In this document: positions 1 to 6,446 of the stretch, in pieces
Position numbering within the stretch: the stretch's first letter is position 1
Layout of the letters: every line of letters begins with the position of its first letter
Source of the DNA: Oscillospiraceae bacterium
Lineage (GTDB): Bacteria; Bacillota; Clostridia; Oscillospirales; Acutalibacteraceae
DNA length: 33,062 nucleotides
Assembly (NCBI GenBank): GCA_902772935.1
Contig: CACYCR010000155.1
Span: 1 to 33,062 of the forward strand
Direction of reading: 5' to 3'
Notes under the pieces: generated by a model
What the model was told of the DNA's origin: nothing
Database searches by the model: none
Seen by the model: the letters and a program-made list of their open reading frames with translations, nothing else
Program-made: the position numbers and the translations under genes

Positions 1-26
1 AAGACGAAGCATAACTGCACATCATG

Positions 27-60
27 GAAAGCCGTTTCTGAAAAGGGACGGCTTTTCTTT
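27..60 (+). terminator. Intrinsic terminator of a gene to the left of the window
   Basis: A stem of about 9 bp (27-35 with 48-56, one G-U pair, core AAAGCCGT/ACGGCTTT) is followed by a T-rich tail. It would end a plus-strand transcript entering from outside the window, so the first gene in the window needs another promoter. No clear promoter is visible in 60-144. Confidence 0.7.
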
Positions 61-144
61 GTTAAAAAAATGTGAATTTTGTAATTTTGGCTGCATTTTT
101 CTGTGTTTGTATCCCTTTTGTAACCGAAATGTGTTAAACTGACG

Positions 145-735
145 ATGGAACCGGAGAACCAAGAGCGCCTCAACACGGTGGAGCAGGCCATCATCGAGAT
201 ACAGGAAAGCGTCCTCGATCTCCACAAAAAGAAGGTCGCCCGCAAAATCACCGATGCGGAATACGAAACCGCAGTCAGGGACTGCCGCGGGTTCGGCGAT
301 ACCTACTACACAGACGATTCCGGCAGAAACGACATAAAGAACGCAAAGGTTGCCGAGGACAAAGAAAACCTTTATTTCTATGTTGATACGGTCGACGCGC
401 TCAGCGCGCCGGCAGAAAACGGCTGGATGACGCTCTTTATCAACACAAAGGGTAAAACGGGATACGATTTCTGCATTAATCGCACCGCACCGAAAAACGG
501 AAAAACAATCGTCGAAGCGGTCTCGGGCAATGAGTATGAAAAGAAAGGTGAAGCGGAGATTCGCTTTGCGGGGAATCAACTTATGCTGCGTGTTCCGAAA
601 GCCCTGCTTGGCGTCGGAAAGAAAGCGAAATTTACGTTCAAGTGGGCAGACAACTATGAAGAAGGAAATATCATGTCGTTCTATACCAAGGGCGACAGCG
701 CGCCATACGGAAGATTGAACTGGGTGTACGGATAA
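145..735 (+). CDS. Headless fragment carrying a CBM9-like C-terminal domain
   Basis: A 196-residue reading frame. Residues about 45-196 resemble the C-terminal CBM9-like beta-sandwich of large secreted clostridial proteins: the run YYTDDSGRNDI, then KVAEDKENLYFYV, WMTLFIN, a late FKWADN and a closing FYTKGDSAPYGRLNWVYG. Residues 1-44 are a charged helix unlike that domain and faintly resemble the helical tail of serine recombinases. There is no signal peptide, no ribosome binding site before the ATG and no other usual in-frame start before the stop codon at 121. I infer a 5'-truncated relic or rearranged remnant of a secreted protein, although the remaining frame is open. Function is not assignable beyond possible carbohydrate binding. 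The family recognition is from memory of the motif pattern. Confidence 0.5.
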   Translation: MEPENQERLNTVEQAIIEIQESVLDLHKKKVARKITDAEYETAVRDCRGFGDTYYTDDSGRNDIKNAKVAEDKENLYFYVDTVDALSAPAENGWMTLFINTKGKTGYDFCINRTAPKNGKTIVEAVSGNEYEKKGEAEIRFAGNQLMLRVPKALLGVGKKAKFTFKWADNYEEGNIMSFYTKGDSAPYGRLNWVYG

Positions 736-739
736 GCTG

Positions 740-758
740 ACCGCAAATCAGCGGTTTT
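740..758 (+). terminator. Weak hairpin after the fragment gene
   Basis: A short stem ACCGC/GCGGT (740-744, 751-755) with loop AAATCA is followed by only TTT. It is a weak terminator candidate just after the stop codon at 735. An alternative overlapping stem GCTGA/TCAGC can also form. Confidence 0.3.
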
Positions 759-837
759 AATGCGCAATTCTTTTAGTAAAGCAACAGGATGAACCCCAAG
801 CAAGATAGAAACAGAGTATGACAAAGGAGGAAGCTCT

Positions 838-2220
838 ATGGAAACATTGTATCAGGTTTTGAAAATGCTTTTGCTTTTTGTGTTCAGTCTCGAACAGCTC
901 TTTGCACCGAAGATCGCAGGCGGCGACTTTGCGCCGAGTGGGCCTGTTGAGCCGGGGGACGAGACAAAATACGTGCAGATCAGCACGGTTGACGAAGGCT
1001 TTGACATCTTCCAGCCCGTCGGTTTTGAGGACTACGGCGGCTATCGCTACGGACCAACGATGATCCTTAATACCGATGACAGTCTGGATGTCTGGTGCGC
1101 CTCAAACGGCCCGGGAGACTATATTGACATTGTGAACTATAAACGCTATTCCGCCGACTTCAAAAAAAGCACAAAAGAAGTGACCGCCGTGACGCCGACT
1201 GCCGAAAGCTATGACTGCGGCGAAGTACCGTGTGCCTGTGATCCGGGCGTCATCAAGTTCGGCGGCTGGTATTATATTGGCTACACGACGAAATGGATCT
1301 GCGTTGCGCGAAGCAGAAACCCGCAAGGACCGTTCCTTGAAAAATGGACGGGTGACGGTTGGGGTGTGGACCCCGCTCCGATTATTTCGTATGACGGAAC
1401 GGAAGGGTATTTTGGCGCGGGCGAGCCCTCGTTCGTTGTTGTGGATGACACGCTCTATATCTACTACTCTTGGATTGATGAACATGGAACGGCAACACGG
1501 GTGGCAACCGCAGACGCCACGGACGAAAACTGGCCGGCCACACTGCAATATCAGGGCGTAGCGATCCCGGACAAGAACGACGGCGATTCCGCCGATGTGG
1601 TCTACGCGGATGAATATGGGCGTTTCATCGCCGTCTTTACCGAAAAACGGTTTTCGGACAACAGCTATGTTGCTGTTTGGGAGTCCTTCGACGGGCTGAC
1701 CTTCCGCCGCAGCGGTTTTGTTCAGGAGAACACCTGCAAAAAGCTGCACAACTGCGGCATTTCCGGCAGGGCAGACGGACATATCGGTAAAGGTGATCCT
1801 GTCTATCTCGGATATGCCTACGCCGGCGCGGATACGACCGGCAGCTGGGGCAAATGGGCGACCAGGCTGCACAAGGTTACGCTTTCCCTTGCCGATGCCC
1901 CGATGGAGGATCTGTCGACACTGACCCATTCGGAGGCTGTCGTCACCCCCAGGAAAACCAGTGTGTTGCCCCAAATTCTGACCGTCAAGGCTGAGCATCT
2001 GTCCTATACAATCAGCAAGAGCGAACAGATCTGGATCATGGCTTTCGATGCGGACGGCTTATGTTTCCCGATCCTGACCGGCCTGTGCTTTGACGGCTAT
2101 GACACCTCTGTCATCAGAATCGTCGGCACACGCATCATTCCCGTTGCTCCGGGAGATACCCGCGTTTGGGTACATTGGCACGGCTTTACGAGCAGCTTTG
2201 TCGTGCATGTAAGCCAATAA
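838..2220 (+). CDS. Secreted GH43-like beta-propeller protein with Ig-like tail
   Basis: 460 residues. The ATG follows a strong AAAGGAGG, which fixes the start. Residues about 8-22 are hydrophobic and probably form a signal peptide or signal anchor, though the positive N-terminus is weak. Residues about 45-370 repeat short beta-strands typical of five-bladed propellers of the GH43/GH32/GH62 type: YGPTMILNTDDSLDVW, GVIKFGGWYYIGYTT, FGAGEPSFVVVDDTLYIYY and YVAVWESFDGLTF. The GEPS glutamate is where these families often carry a catalytic or binding acid. Residues about 380-460 look like a Big2/Ig-like domain ending GTRIIPVAPGDTRVWV...FVVHV, common in surface proteins. The inferred role is extracellular glycan binding or hydrolysis; I cannot name the substrate and activity is not proven. 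Confidence 0.7.
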   Translation: METLYQVLKMLLLFVFSLEQLFAPKIAGGDFAPSGPVEPGDETKYVQISTVDEGFDIFQPVGFEDYGGYRYGPTMILNTDDSLDVWCASNGPGDYIDIVNYKRYSADFKKSTKEVTAVTPTAESYDCGEVPCACDPGVIKFGGWYYIGYTTKWICVARSRNPQGPFLEKWTGDGWGVDPAPIISYDGTEGYFGAGEPSFVVVDDTLYIYYSWIDEHGTATRVATADATDENWPATLQYQGVAIPDKNDGDSADVVYADEYGRFIAVFTEKRFSDNSYVAVWESFDGLTFRRSGFVQENTCKKLHNCGISGRADGHIGKGDPVYLGYAYAGADTTGSWGKWATRLHKVTLSLADAPMEDLSTLTHSEAVVTPRKTSVLPQILTVKAEHLSYTISKSEQIWIMAFDADGLCFPILTGLCFDGYDTSVIRIVGTRIIPVAPGDTRVWVHWHGFTSSFVVHVSQ

Positions 2221-2293
2221 TTATTCAGCCCGGGAGAAATTCCGGATTCCAAAGGTAAAAGGCGTGTACCTTTTGGGTCATCTTATACAACCG

Positions 2294-2344
2294 GCCCTTA
2301 CTTTGCGCTTGCCGGCATGCGAGCGCTCAGGTGAGGGCTTTTTT
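2294..2344 (+). terminator. Terminator after the GH43-like gene
   Basis: Outer stem GCCCTTAC/GTGAGGGC (one mismatch) encloses an inner GCGCT/AGCGC stem and is followed by six T (2339-2344). Two further hairpins lie just upstream, at about 2230-2245 and 2249-2276 (CCAAAGGTA/TACCTTTTGG with a bulge), so the whole 3' region is highly structured. Confidence 0.7.
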
Positions 2345-2371
2345 CATTGCTCTCAAAAGGCGTTCGTCTGA

Positions 2372-2400
2372 TTGACTTTCAGAAGAATGCCCTGTATAAT
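2372..2400 (+). promoter_or_regulatory. Sigma-A promoter of the acetyltransferase
   Basis: TTGACT at 2372-2377, a 17-base spacer and a perfect TATAAT at 2395-2400. It lies directly downstream of the previous terminator, so the acetyltransferase is independently and probably strongly transcribed. Confidence 0.85.
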
Positions 2401-2431
2401 AACCTTATCAGGAATACTGGAGGGGTTCATT

Positions 2432-3070
2432 ATGAAAAATGGTGTGCGTCCGGATCCGAATACGGTACACCCGATCCCGGGTTATGAACAGGAGATCTAT
2501 GTCAGGCCGACAATTACCAATCCCAATATCCTTGTAGGAGATTTCACATACATCGCAGACGCTGAATTTGAAAGCCATGTGACGCATCACTATGCGTGGA
2601 ACGGTGACAAGCTGATCATCGGCAAGTTCTGCCAGATCGCGTCCGGCGTTGAATTCGTGATGAACGGCGCAAACCATCAGATGAACGCCGTGTCGACCTT
2701 CCCTTTTTATACGCTGGAAGGCTGGGAGATGGAACCTCCGGCGGCAGCGGATCTGCCGCTGAAAGGCGACACCGTCATCGGCAACGATGTGTGGATCGGA
2801 CAGAACGCGGTCATCCTGCCCGGCGTTCATATCGGCAATGGCGCGATCATTGGTGCGAACAGCGTTGTCGGCAGCGATGTTCCTGCGTACACAATCGTTG
2901 CCGGTAATCCCGCGCGAAAAATCCGCAAGCGCTTTGACGATGATCTGACCCGGCTTCTGCAGGCGTTCCGGTGGTGGGATAAAAGCATTGAGGAGATCAA
3001 TCAGCTCATTCCGCTGCTCACCTCCGGCGATCTTGAAAACGTAAAGACCGAACTGACGGCAAGGCTTTAA
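2432..3070 (+). CDS. Vat/CatB-like xenobiotic O-acetyltransferase
   Basis: 212 residues from the ATG at 2432, chosen because GGAGGGG (2419-2425) precedes it and the promoter's -10 ends at 2400; a longer reading would begin inside the -35 box. The protein is a left-handed beta-helix acetyltransferase of the Vat/XAT type. Residues 46-82 (FESHV...[15 protein letters not shown]...NGANH) match the family core, and H82 falls at the catalytic histidine position known for VatD. Hexapeptide turns follow ([24 protein letters not shown]), then [12 protein letters not shown] and a helical C-terminus ([11 protein letters not shown]). Known members acetylate streptogramin A or chloramphenicol with acetyl-CoA in the cytoplasm. 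Whether this one acts on a drug or another hydroxyl substrate cannot be told from sequence. It is monocistronic, with a terminator right behind it. Confidence 0.85.
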   Translation: MKNGVRPDPNTVHPIPGYEQEIYVRPTITNPNILVGDFTYIADAEFESHVTHHYAWNGDKLIIGKFCQIASGVEFVMNGANHQMNAVSTFPFYTLEGWEMEPPAAADLPLKGDTVIGNDVWIGQNAVILPGVHIGNGAIIGANSVVGSDVPAYTIVAGNPARKIRKRFDDDLTRLLQAFRWWDKSIEEINQLIPLLTSGDLENVKTELTARL

Positions 3071-3095
3071 ACGCCTGCAAGGATGAAGCAAACCG

Positions 3096-3131
3096 GCACC
3101 GATATGGATGATCCGTACCGGTGCTTTTGTT
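3096..3131 (+). terminator. Terminator of the acetyltransferase
   Basis: GCACCG (3096-3101) pairs with CGGTGC (3119-3124). An inner ATGGAT/ATCCGT pairing extends the stem, and TTTTGTTTG follows. It separates the acetyltransferase from the SOS operon. Confidence 0.8.
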
Positions 3132-3177
3132 TGCGCTTTTTGCAGAGCGCAGGTGCGCACACTTCCAAAAAGTAGCA

Positions 3178-3189
3178 GAACAAAAGTTC
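3178..3189 (+). promoter_or_regulatory. LexA (SOS) box 1
   Basis: GAACAAAAGTTC is a perfect match to the Gram-positive LexA pattern GAAC-N4-GTTC. It lies 10 bases upstream of the -35 element of the polymerase promoter and 28 bases, start to start, from an identical second box. Confidence 0.85.
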
Positions 3190-3198
3190 TAAAACCGC

Positions 3199-3227
3199 TT
3201 GACCGGAACAAAAGTTCGTGGTATACT
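3199..3227 (+). promoter_or_regulatory. Sigma-A promoter of the SOS operon with embedded LexA box
   Basis: TTGACC at 3199-3204, 17-base spacer, TATACT at 3222-3227. The second LexA box lies wholly in the spacer, so a bound repressor would block RNA polymerase directly. Confidence 0.88.
3206..3217 (+). promoter_or_regulatory. LexA (SOS) box 2
   Basis: A second perfect GAACAAAAGTTC sits between the -35 and -10 elements. Its centre is 28 bases from box 1, close to three helical turns, which would put both dimers on about the same face of the DNA. Confidence 0.88.
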
Positions 3228-3248
3228 ATCTGCGAAGGCGGTGAGAAG

Positions 3249-4736
3249 ATGGCGGAGAGAATCTATGTGGCGATCGACCTGAAATCCTTTTATGCGTCGG
3301 TGGAGTGCGTACAGCGCGGCCTGGATCCGCTCACGACGAACCTTGTGGTGGCCGATGCCTCGCGGACGGAGAAAACGATTTGCCTTGCGGTGTCGCCGTC
3401 GCTGAAGTCCTATGGCATTGCCGGCAGGGCGCGGTTGTTCGAGGTGGTTCAGCGGGTGCGGGAGGTGAACGCGGACCGGCGTGCAAAGGCGCCGCACGGC
3501 AGGTTCACCATGGAATCGTATGACAACACGCAGGTGCTTGCCCGGGCGGACTGCGCGCTGTCGTACATTGTCGCAACGCCGCAGATGCAGAAATATATGA
3601 CCATCAGCGCAAAAATCTACGCGGTCTATCTGAAATACATCGCGCCCGAGGACATCCATGTCTATTCGATCGACGAGGTGTTCATGGATGTCACGGATTA
3701 CCTGCCCTTGTACAAACAGACGGCGCGCGAGCTGACGATGACCATGATTCGCGATGTGCTGGAAACAACGGGGATCACCGCGACTGCCGGCATCGGCAGC
3801 AATCTGTATCTCGCAAAAGTCGCGATGGACATCGTTGCAAAACACGTGCCGGCCGACCGGGATGGCGTCCGGATCGCGGCGCTGGACGAAATGACCTATC
3901 GCCGGAAGCTCTGGGATCATACGCCGCTGACGGACTTCTGGCGGGTCGGTCGCGGCATCGCAAGGAAACTGGCGTCATATCACCTGTATACCATGGGGGA
4001 TATTGCGCGGTGCTCCGCAGGCAAAAGCACGGACTTTTACAGTGAAAAGCTGCTGTATCAACTGTTCGGCGTCAACGCGGAACTGCTTATCGACCATGCG
4101 TGGGGCTGGGAGTCCTGCACCATGGCGGACATCAAAGCCTATACGCCGACAAGCAATAGCCTGAGCAGCGGACAGGTGCTGCCGCGGCCGTATCAGTATG
4201 AACAGGGGCGGCTGATCGTCCGGGAGATGACCGATCTGCTGGTGCTTGATCTGGTGGCGAAGAACCTGGTTACCGATCAGCTGGTGCTGTATATCGGGTA
4301 CGACCGGGCGAGCCTGACAAAGCAGTACACCGGGCGCGTCGCGCAGGATTATTACGGGCGCAGCGTGCCGGAATCCGCCCGCGGCTCGGTCAATCTGGAG
4401 ATGTTCACGTCCTCTGCCGATGAGATCGCGGAAAGCATGGTGAATCTGTATAACCGTATTGTTGATCCGCATCTGCTGATCCGCCGCGTGAACATCACGG
4501 CGAACCATGTGACGCGTGCTGTTGAAGCGCAGCGTTATGTGCAGCTGAGTCTGTTCGATGACGCCGCGCTGCAGCGACAAAAAGAGGAAGACCGCCGGAA
4601 GGAACAAAAAAAGCAGCAGGCGATTCTGGAACTGCAGCGGCGGTACGGAAAGAATGCCGTTTTAAAAGGTATGAATTATCTCGAGGGTGCCACGACCATG
4701 GAACGCAACAAGCAGGTCGGCGGGCACAAGGCATAG
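3249..4736 (+). CDS. SOS-induced Y-family DNA polymerase (UmuC/UvrX-like)
   Basis: 495 residues from the ATG at 3249, preceded by GAAGGCGG; longer readings start upstream of the promoter and are not credible. Translesion DNA polymerase: the first catalytic aspartate is D10 in YVAIDLKSFYASVE, and the second acidic pair is D142-E143 in YSIDEVFMDV. The region TATAGIGSNLYLAKVAMDI and the WRVGRGIARKL helix-hairpin-helix follow, then a little-finger domain. Q432-F436 is QLSLF, a textbook beta-clamp-binding pentapeptide. After it comes a charged, glutamine/lysine-rich tail. The length and the YolD partner fit the UvrX/UmuC-like group of Firmicutes rather than DinB. Two LexA boxes indicate DNA-damage induction. 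It would copy damaged templates at reduced fidelity. The downstream gene starts 8 bases later, in the same transcript. Confidence 0.93.
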   Translation: MAERIYVAIDLKSFYASVECVQRGLDPLTTNLVVADASRTEKTICLAVSPSLKSYGIAGRARLFEVVQRVREVNADRRAKAPHGRFTMESYDNTQVLARADCALSYIVATPQMQKYMTISAKIYAVYLKYIAPEDIHVYSIDEVFMDVTDYLPLYKQTARELTMTMIRDVLETTGITATAGIGSNLYLAKVAMDIVAKHVPADRDGVRIAALDEMTYRRKLWDHTPLTDFWRVGRGIARKLASYHLYTMGDIARCSAGKSTDFYSEKLLYQLFGVNAELLIDHAWGWESCTMADIKAYTPTSNSLSSGQVLPRPYQYEQGRLIVREMTDLLVLDLVAKNLVTDQLVLYIGYDRASLTKQYTGRVAQDYYGRSVPESARGSVNLEMFTSSADEIAESMVNLYNRIVDPHLLIRRVNITANHVTRAVEAQRYVQLSLFDDAALQRQKEEDRRKEQKKQQAILELQRRYGKNAVLKGMNYLEGATTMERNKQVGGHKA

Positions 4737-4744
4737 GTGAGTTT

Positions 4745-5149
4745 ATGTATGATGATATCATTGATCTGCCGCACCATGTGTCGGAACAGCGGCCGCGGAT
4801 GCCGCAGCGCAACCGCGCCGCGCAGTTCGCACCGTTTGCGGCGTTGACCGGCTTTGAAACCGTGATCTGTGAAGCGCAGCGGCAAACGACTCGACAGATT
4901 ACGCTGGATGAAACGCAGATCATGGAGCTGGATCGGCGGCTGCGGCTGCTGCAGCACTGCTTGTCCCAGACGCCGTCTGTGACGATCACGTATTTTCAAA
5001 AGGATCCGTATAAAAGCGGCGGTGCGTATCTGACGCATACAGGGCGCATTGTCAAAATCGACCGTTACCATCGCGTGCTGCGGTTCGAGGATGACACGCG
5101 GATCGTCATTGATACGATCTACAGCATTGACGCGGCATTGTTTGAATGA
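4745..5149 (+). CDS. YolD-like family protein
   Basis: 134 residues. The N-terminal pattern (DIIDLPHHVSEQRPRM, then RNRAAQFAPFAALTGFE) is that of clostridial YolD-like proteins. The C-terminal half (residues about 75-130) is a small beta-rich domain with GRIVKIDRYHRVLRFEDD. It starts 8 bases after the polymerase stop and shares its SOS promoter. YolD proteins are typically encoded beside Y-family polymerases; in Bacillus they have been proposed as accessory or UmuD-like partners, but the biochemical role is not settled. I infer it modulates or assembles with the upstream polymerase. Confidence 0.85.
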   Translation: MYDDIIDLPHHVSEQRPRMPQRNRAAQFAPFAALTGFETVICEAQRQTTRQITLDETQIMELDRRLRLLQHCLSQTPSVTITYFQKDPYKSGGAYLTHTGRIVKIDRYHRVLRFEDDTRIVIDTIYSIDAALFE

Positions 5150-5173
5150 AGCGGCGGGCACCTGCTTTTCGGC

Positions 5174-5216
5174 ATAAGAAAAGACCATTTGCAGCTTCGG
5201 CAGTGCAAATGGTCTT
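5174..5216 (-). terminator. Long hairpin with UUCG tetraloop; terminator of the minus-strand pair
   Basis: A perfect 13-bp stem (AAGACCATTTGCA at 5181-5193 with its complement at 5204-5216) is capped by a GC(TTCG)GC tetraloop. On the minus strand it is followed by TTTTCTTAT, a proper U-tract, so it ends the 30-residue peptide transcript. On the plus strand the tail is not T-rich, although the hairpin may still end the YolD transcript. Confidence 0.75.
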
Positions 5217-5238
5217 CGGCTTATCGACGTGTGCGGTG

Positions 5239-5331
5239 TCATCTGTTGAACAGAAAGAACAGAATGCTCACAAAAAATGAGGAGACAAGGTCTGCAATTC
5301 CATCAACGAACGACAGAAAATTGGTTTTCAT
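5239..5331 (-). CDS. 30-residue hydrophobic small protein
   Basis: A reading frame too short for usual gene finding. The start codon at 5331 follows a strong AAAGGAGG (5340-5347 on the plus strand) with good spacing. The product begins MKTNFLSFVDGIADLVSS and continues FFVSILFFLFNR. Residues about 15-28 are almost entirely hydrophobic and aromatic and would insert in or bind the membrane as a helix, with a lone arginine at the C-terminus. The gene begins 33 bases after the stop of the beta-propeller gene and is followed by a strong minus-strand terminator, so it is probably the second gene of that transcript. I do not recognise a family. It could be a small regulator of a membrane protein, a toxin-like peptide or a cryptic peptide. 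The ribosome binding site is the main support for translation. Confidence 0.55.
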   Translation of the reverse strand: MKTNFLSFVDGIADLVSSFFVSILFFLFNR

Positions 5332-5364
5332 TTCGGCTTCCTCCTTTGCTTGATTATATGTTGG

Positions 5365-6189
5365 TTAAAGCGCAGCTTCCGGCGGGGCGCTGTAGCGGCG
5401 GATGGCCAGGGTGAACGGATAGATCACGTCAAGCTGATGGAAAAAGGAGCCGTCTTCCATCGGACAGATCGTGATGCCTTCGGATTCGATAATATTCTTT
5501 CCGGCGTCGCGCTCCAGCACGAGCTTTGTTTCTCCGGTTGCAGGATCAATGGAATAGATATGCTTTTTCGGCCAGGTGTCATGGCAGGAGATATAGATCA
5601 GACCGTTCCACATCTCTGCGCCCTGCGTATGTTCCACAACGCAGCTGATCGGAATGTGACGGATGAATTCGAGCGTGTCAATGTGGAAGACGTTGATGTG
5701 ATCGCAGTGGTTGAAATACCCGGTATACAGCAGGCGGTTTTCTTTGTCCGCGGCGCACCACGGCAGATTGCCGTTCGGCTGAATCTCCGGCCCGAGCATC
5801 TGATACTGCCCGGTGAATTCGAGCGTGTCGGCTGAAAAGACGCCGATGCAGGGATGGGCGCCGGCCTTGTCTTCGATGGCGACATAGATCTTCTTTTCAA
5901 AGTACGTGCAGCCGCCGTAGTGGTGGAAGCCCTGCCTTTCCAGAATCGGTGGCAGGTAGTTTTCTTCCTTCATGACCACGGCGCCTGTGCGCATGTCGAT
6001 TTTGGAAAGGCCGCGGAACCCGAGCGGCAGGACGGTTCCGGTACAATAATAATACTGCCCATCGTTGGTGATGCCCTGCGCCGAGGCGTAAAAATCCGTT
6101 CCGGTGTAATAGCGGCTGTCGACCAGGCGGATGCCGTCGGTCAGCGATTTTCCGCTGAAGTCAAGACGTTTCAGCAATGATGTTTTCAT
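5365..6189 (-). CDS. Cytoplasmic beta-propeller protein of unknown function
   Basis: 274 residues, ATG at 6189 behind AAGAGGAAA, with a near-perfect promoter 34 bases upstream. No signal peptide. The sequence is a series of short beta-blade repeats: QGITNDGQYYYCTG, LSKIDMRTGAVV, FEKKIYVAIED, IGVFSADTLEF, INVFHIDTLEF, WNGLIYISCHD and IYSIDPATGETKLV. These resemble NHL/YncE/strictosidine-synthase-like propellers. The two DTLEF blades are near repeats. Histidines cluster at HHYGG, FNHCDH and VEHTQGAE and might bind metal, but this is a guess. Such proteins can be lactonase-like enzymes or binding scaffolds; I cannot choose. It is transcribed away from the O-acetylation genes and heads a two-gene unit with the small hydrophobic peptide. 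Confidence 0.7.
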   Translation of the reverse strand: MKTSLLKRLDFSGKSLTDGIRLVDSRYYTGTDFYASAQGITNDGQYYYCTGTVLPLGFRGLSKIDMRTGAVVMKEENYLPPILERQGFHHYGGCTYFEKKIYVAIEDKAGAHPCIGVFSADTLEFTGQYQMLGPEIQPNGNLPWCAADKENRLLYTGYFNHCDHINVFHIDTLEFIRHIPISCVVEHTQGAEMWNGLIYISCHDTWPKKHIYSIDPATGETKLVLERDAGKNIIESEGITICPMEDGSFFHQLDVIYPFTLAIRRYSAPPEAAL

Positions 6190-6222
6190 GGGGATTTCCT
6201 CTTTTCGCTGTTTGCTTGTTTC

Positions 6223-6251
6223 ATCTTAACATGACCGCAGACGTTTGTCAA
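6223..6251 (-). promoter_or_regulatory. Sigma-A promoter of the beta-propeller gene
   Basis: On the minus strand: perfect TTGACA (plus coordinates 6246-6251), 17-base spacer, TAAGAT (6223-6228). It is divergent from the tandem promoters of the SGNH hydrolase. Confidence 0.85.
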
Positions 6252-6315
6252 GGGGCGAAGCGCCGGCGAATTTGCACAAAGTTCTTACAAGATTCTTACA
6301 TTTTTGCCGATGAAC

Positions 6316-6344
6316 TTGCGCTTTTCGAAAAGCTGTGATATAAT
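6316..6344 (+). promoter_or_regulatory. Distal promoter of the SGNH gene with palindromic spacer
   Basis: TTGCGC (6316-6321), 17-base spacer, TATAAT (6339-6344). The 14-base perfect palindrome GCTTTTCGAAAAGC at 6320-6333 overlaps the -35 and fills most of the spacer, making it a candidate operator. Confidence 0.65.
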
Positions 6345-6382
6345 TCTGTTGCGGAATTAAGGACGTCCCCGACGTGCAAAAT

Positions 6383-6411
6383 TTGCCTTTTTCAAAAAAC
6401 TATGGTATAAT
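6383..6411 (+). promoter_or_regulatory. Proximal promoter of the SGNH gene
   Basis: TTGCCT (6383-6388), 17-base spacer, TATAAT (6406-6411). It lies 35 bases upstream of the ATG at 6447. With the distal promoter it forms a tandem pair. Confidence 0.7.
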
Positions 6412-6446
6412 CATAGCACCCCATCCCGAAAGGACGTGCGGCGTAT

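Noticed and set aside
3108-3248. A 47-codon N-terminal extension of the Y-family polymerase
   Set aside because: It would span the LexA boxes and the promoter; the family N-terminus starts at 3249.
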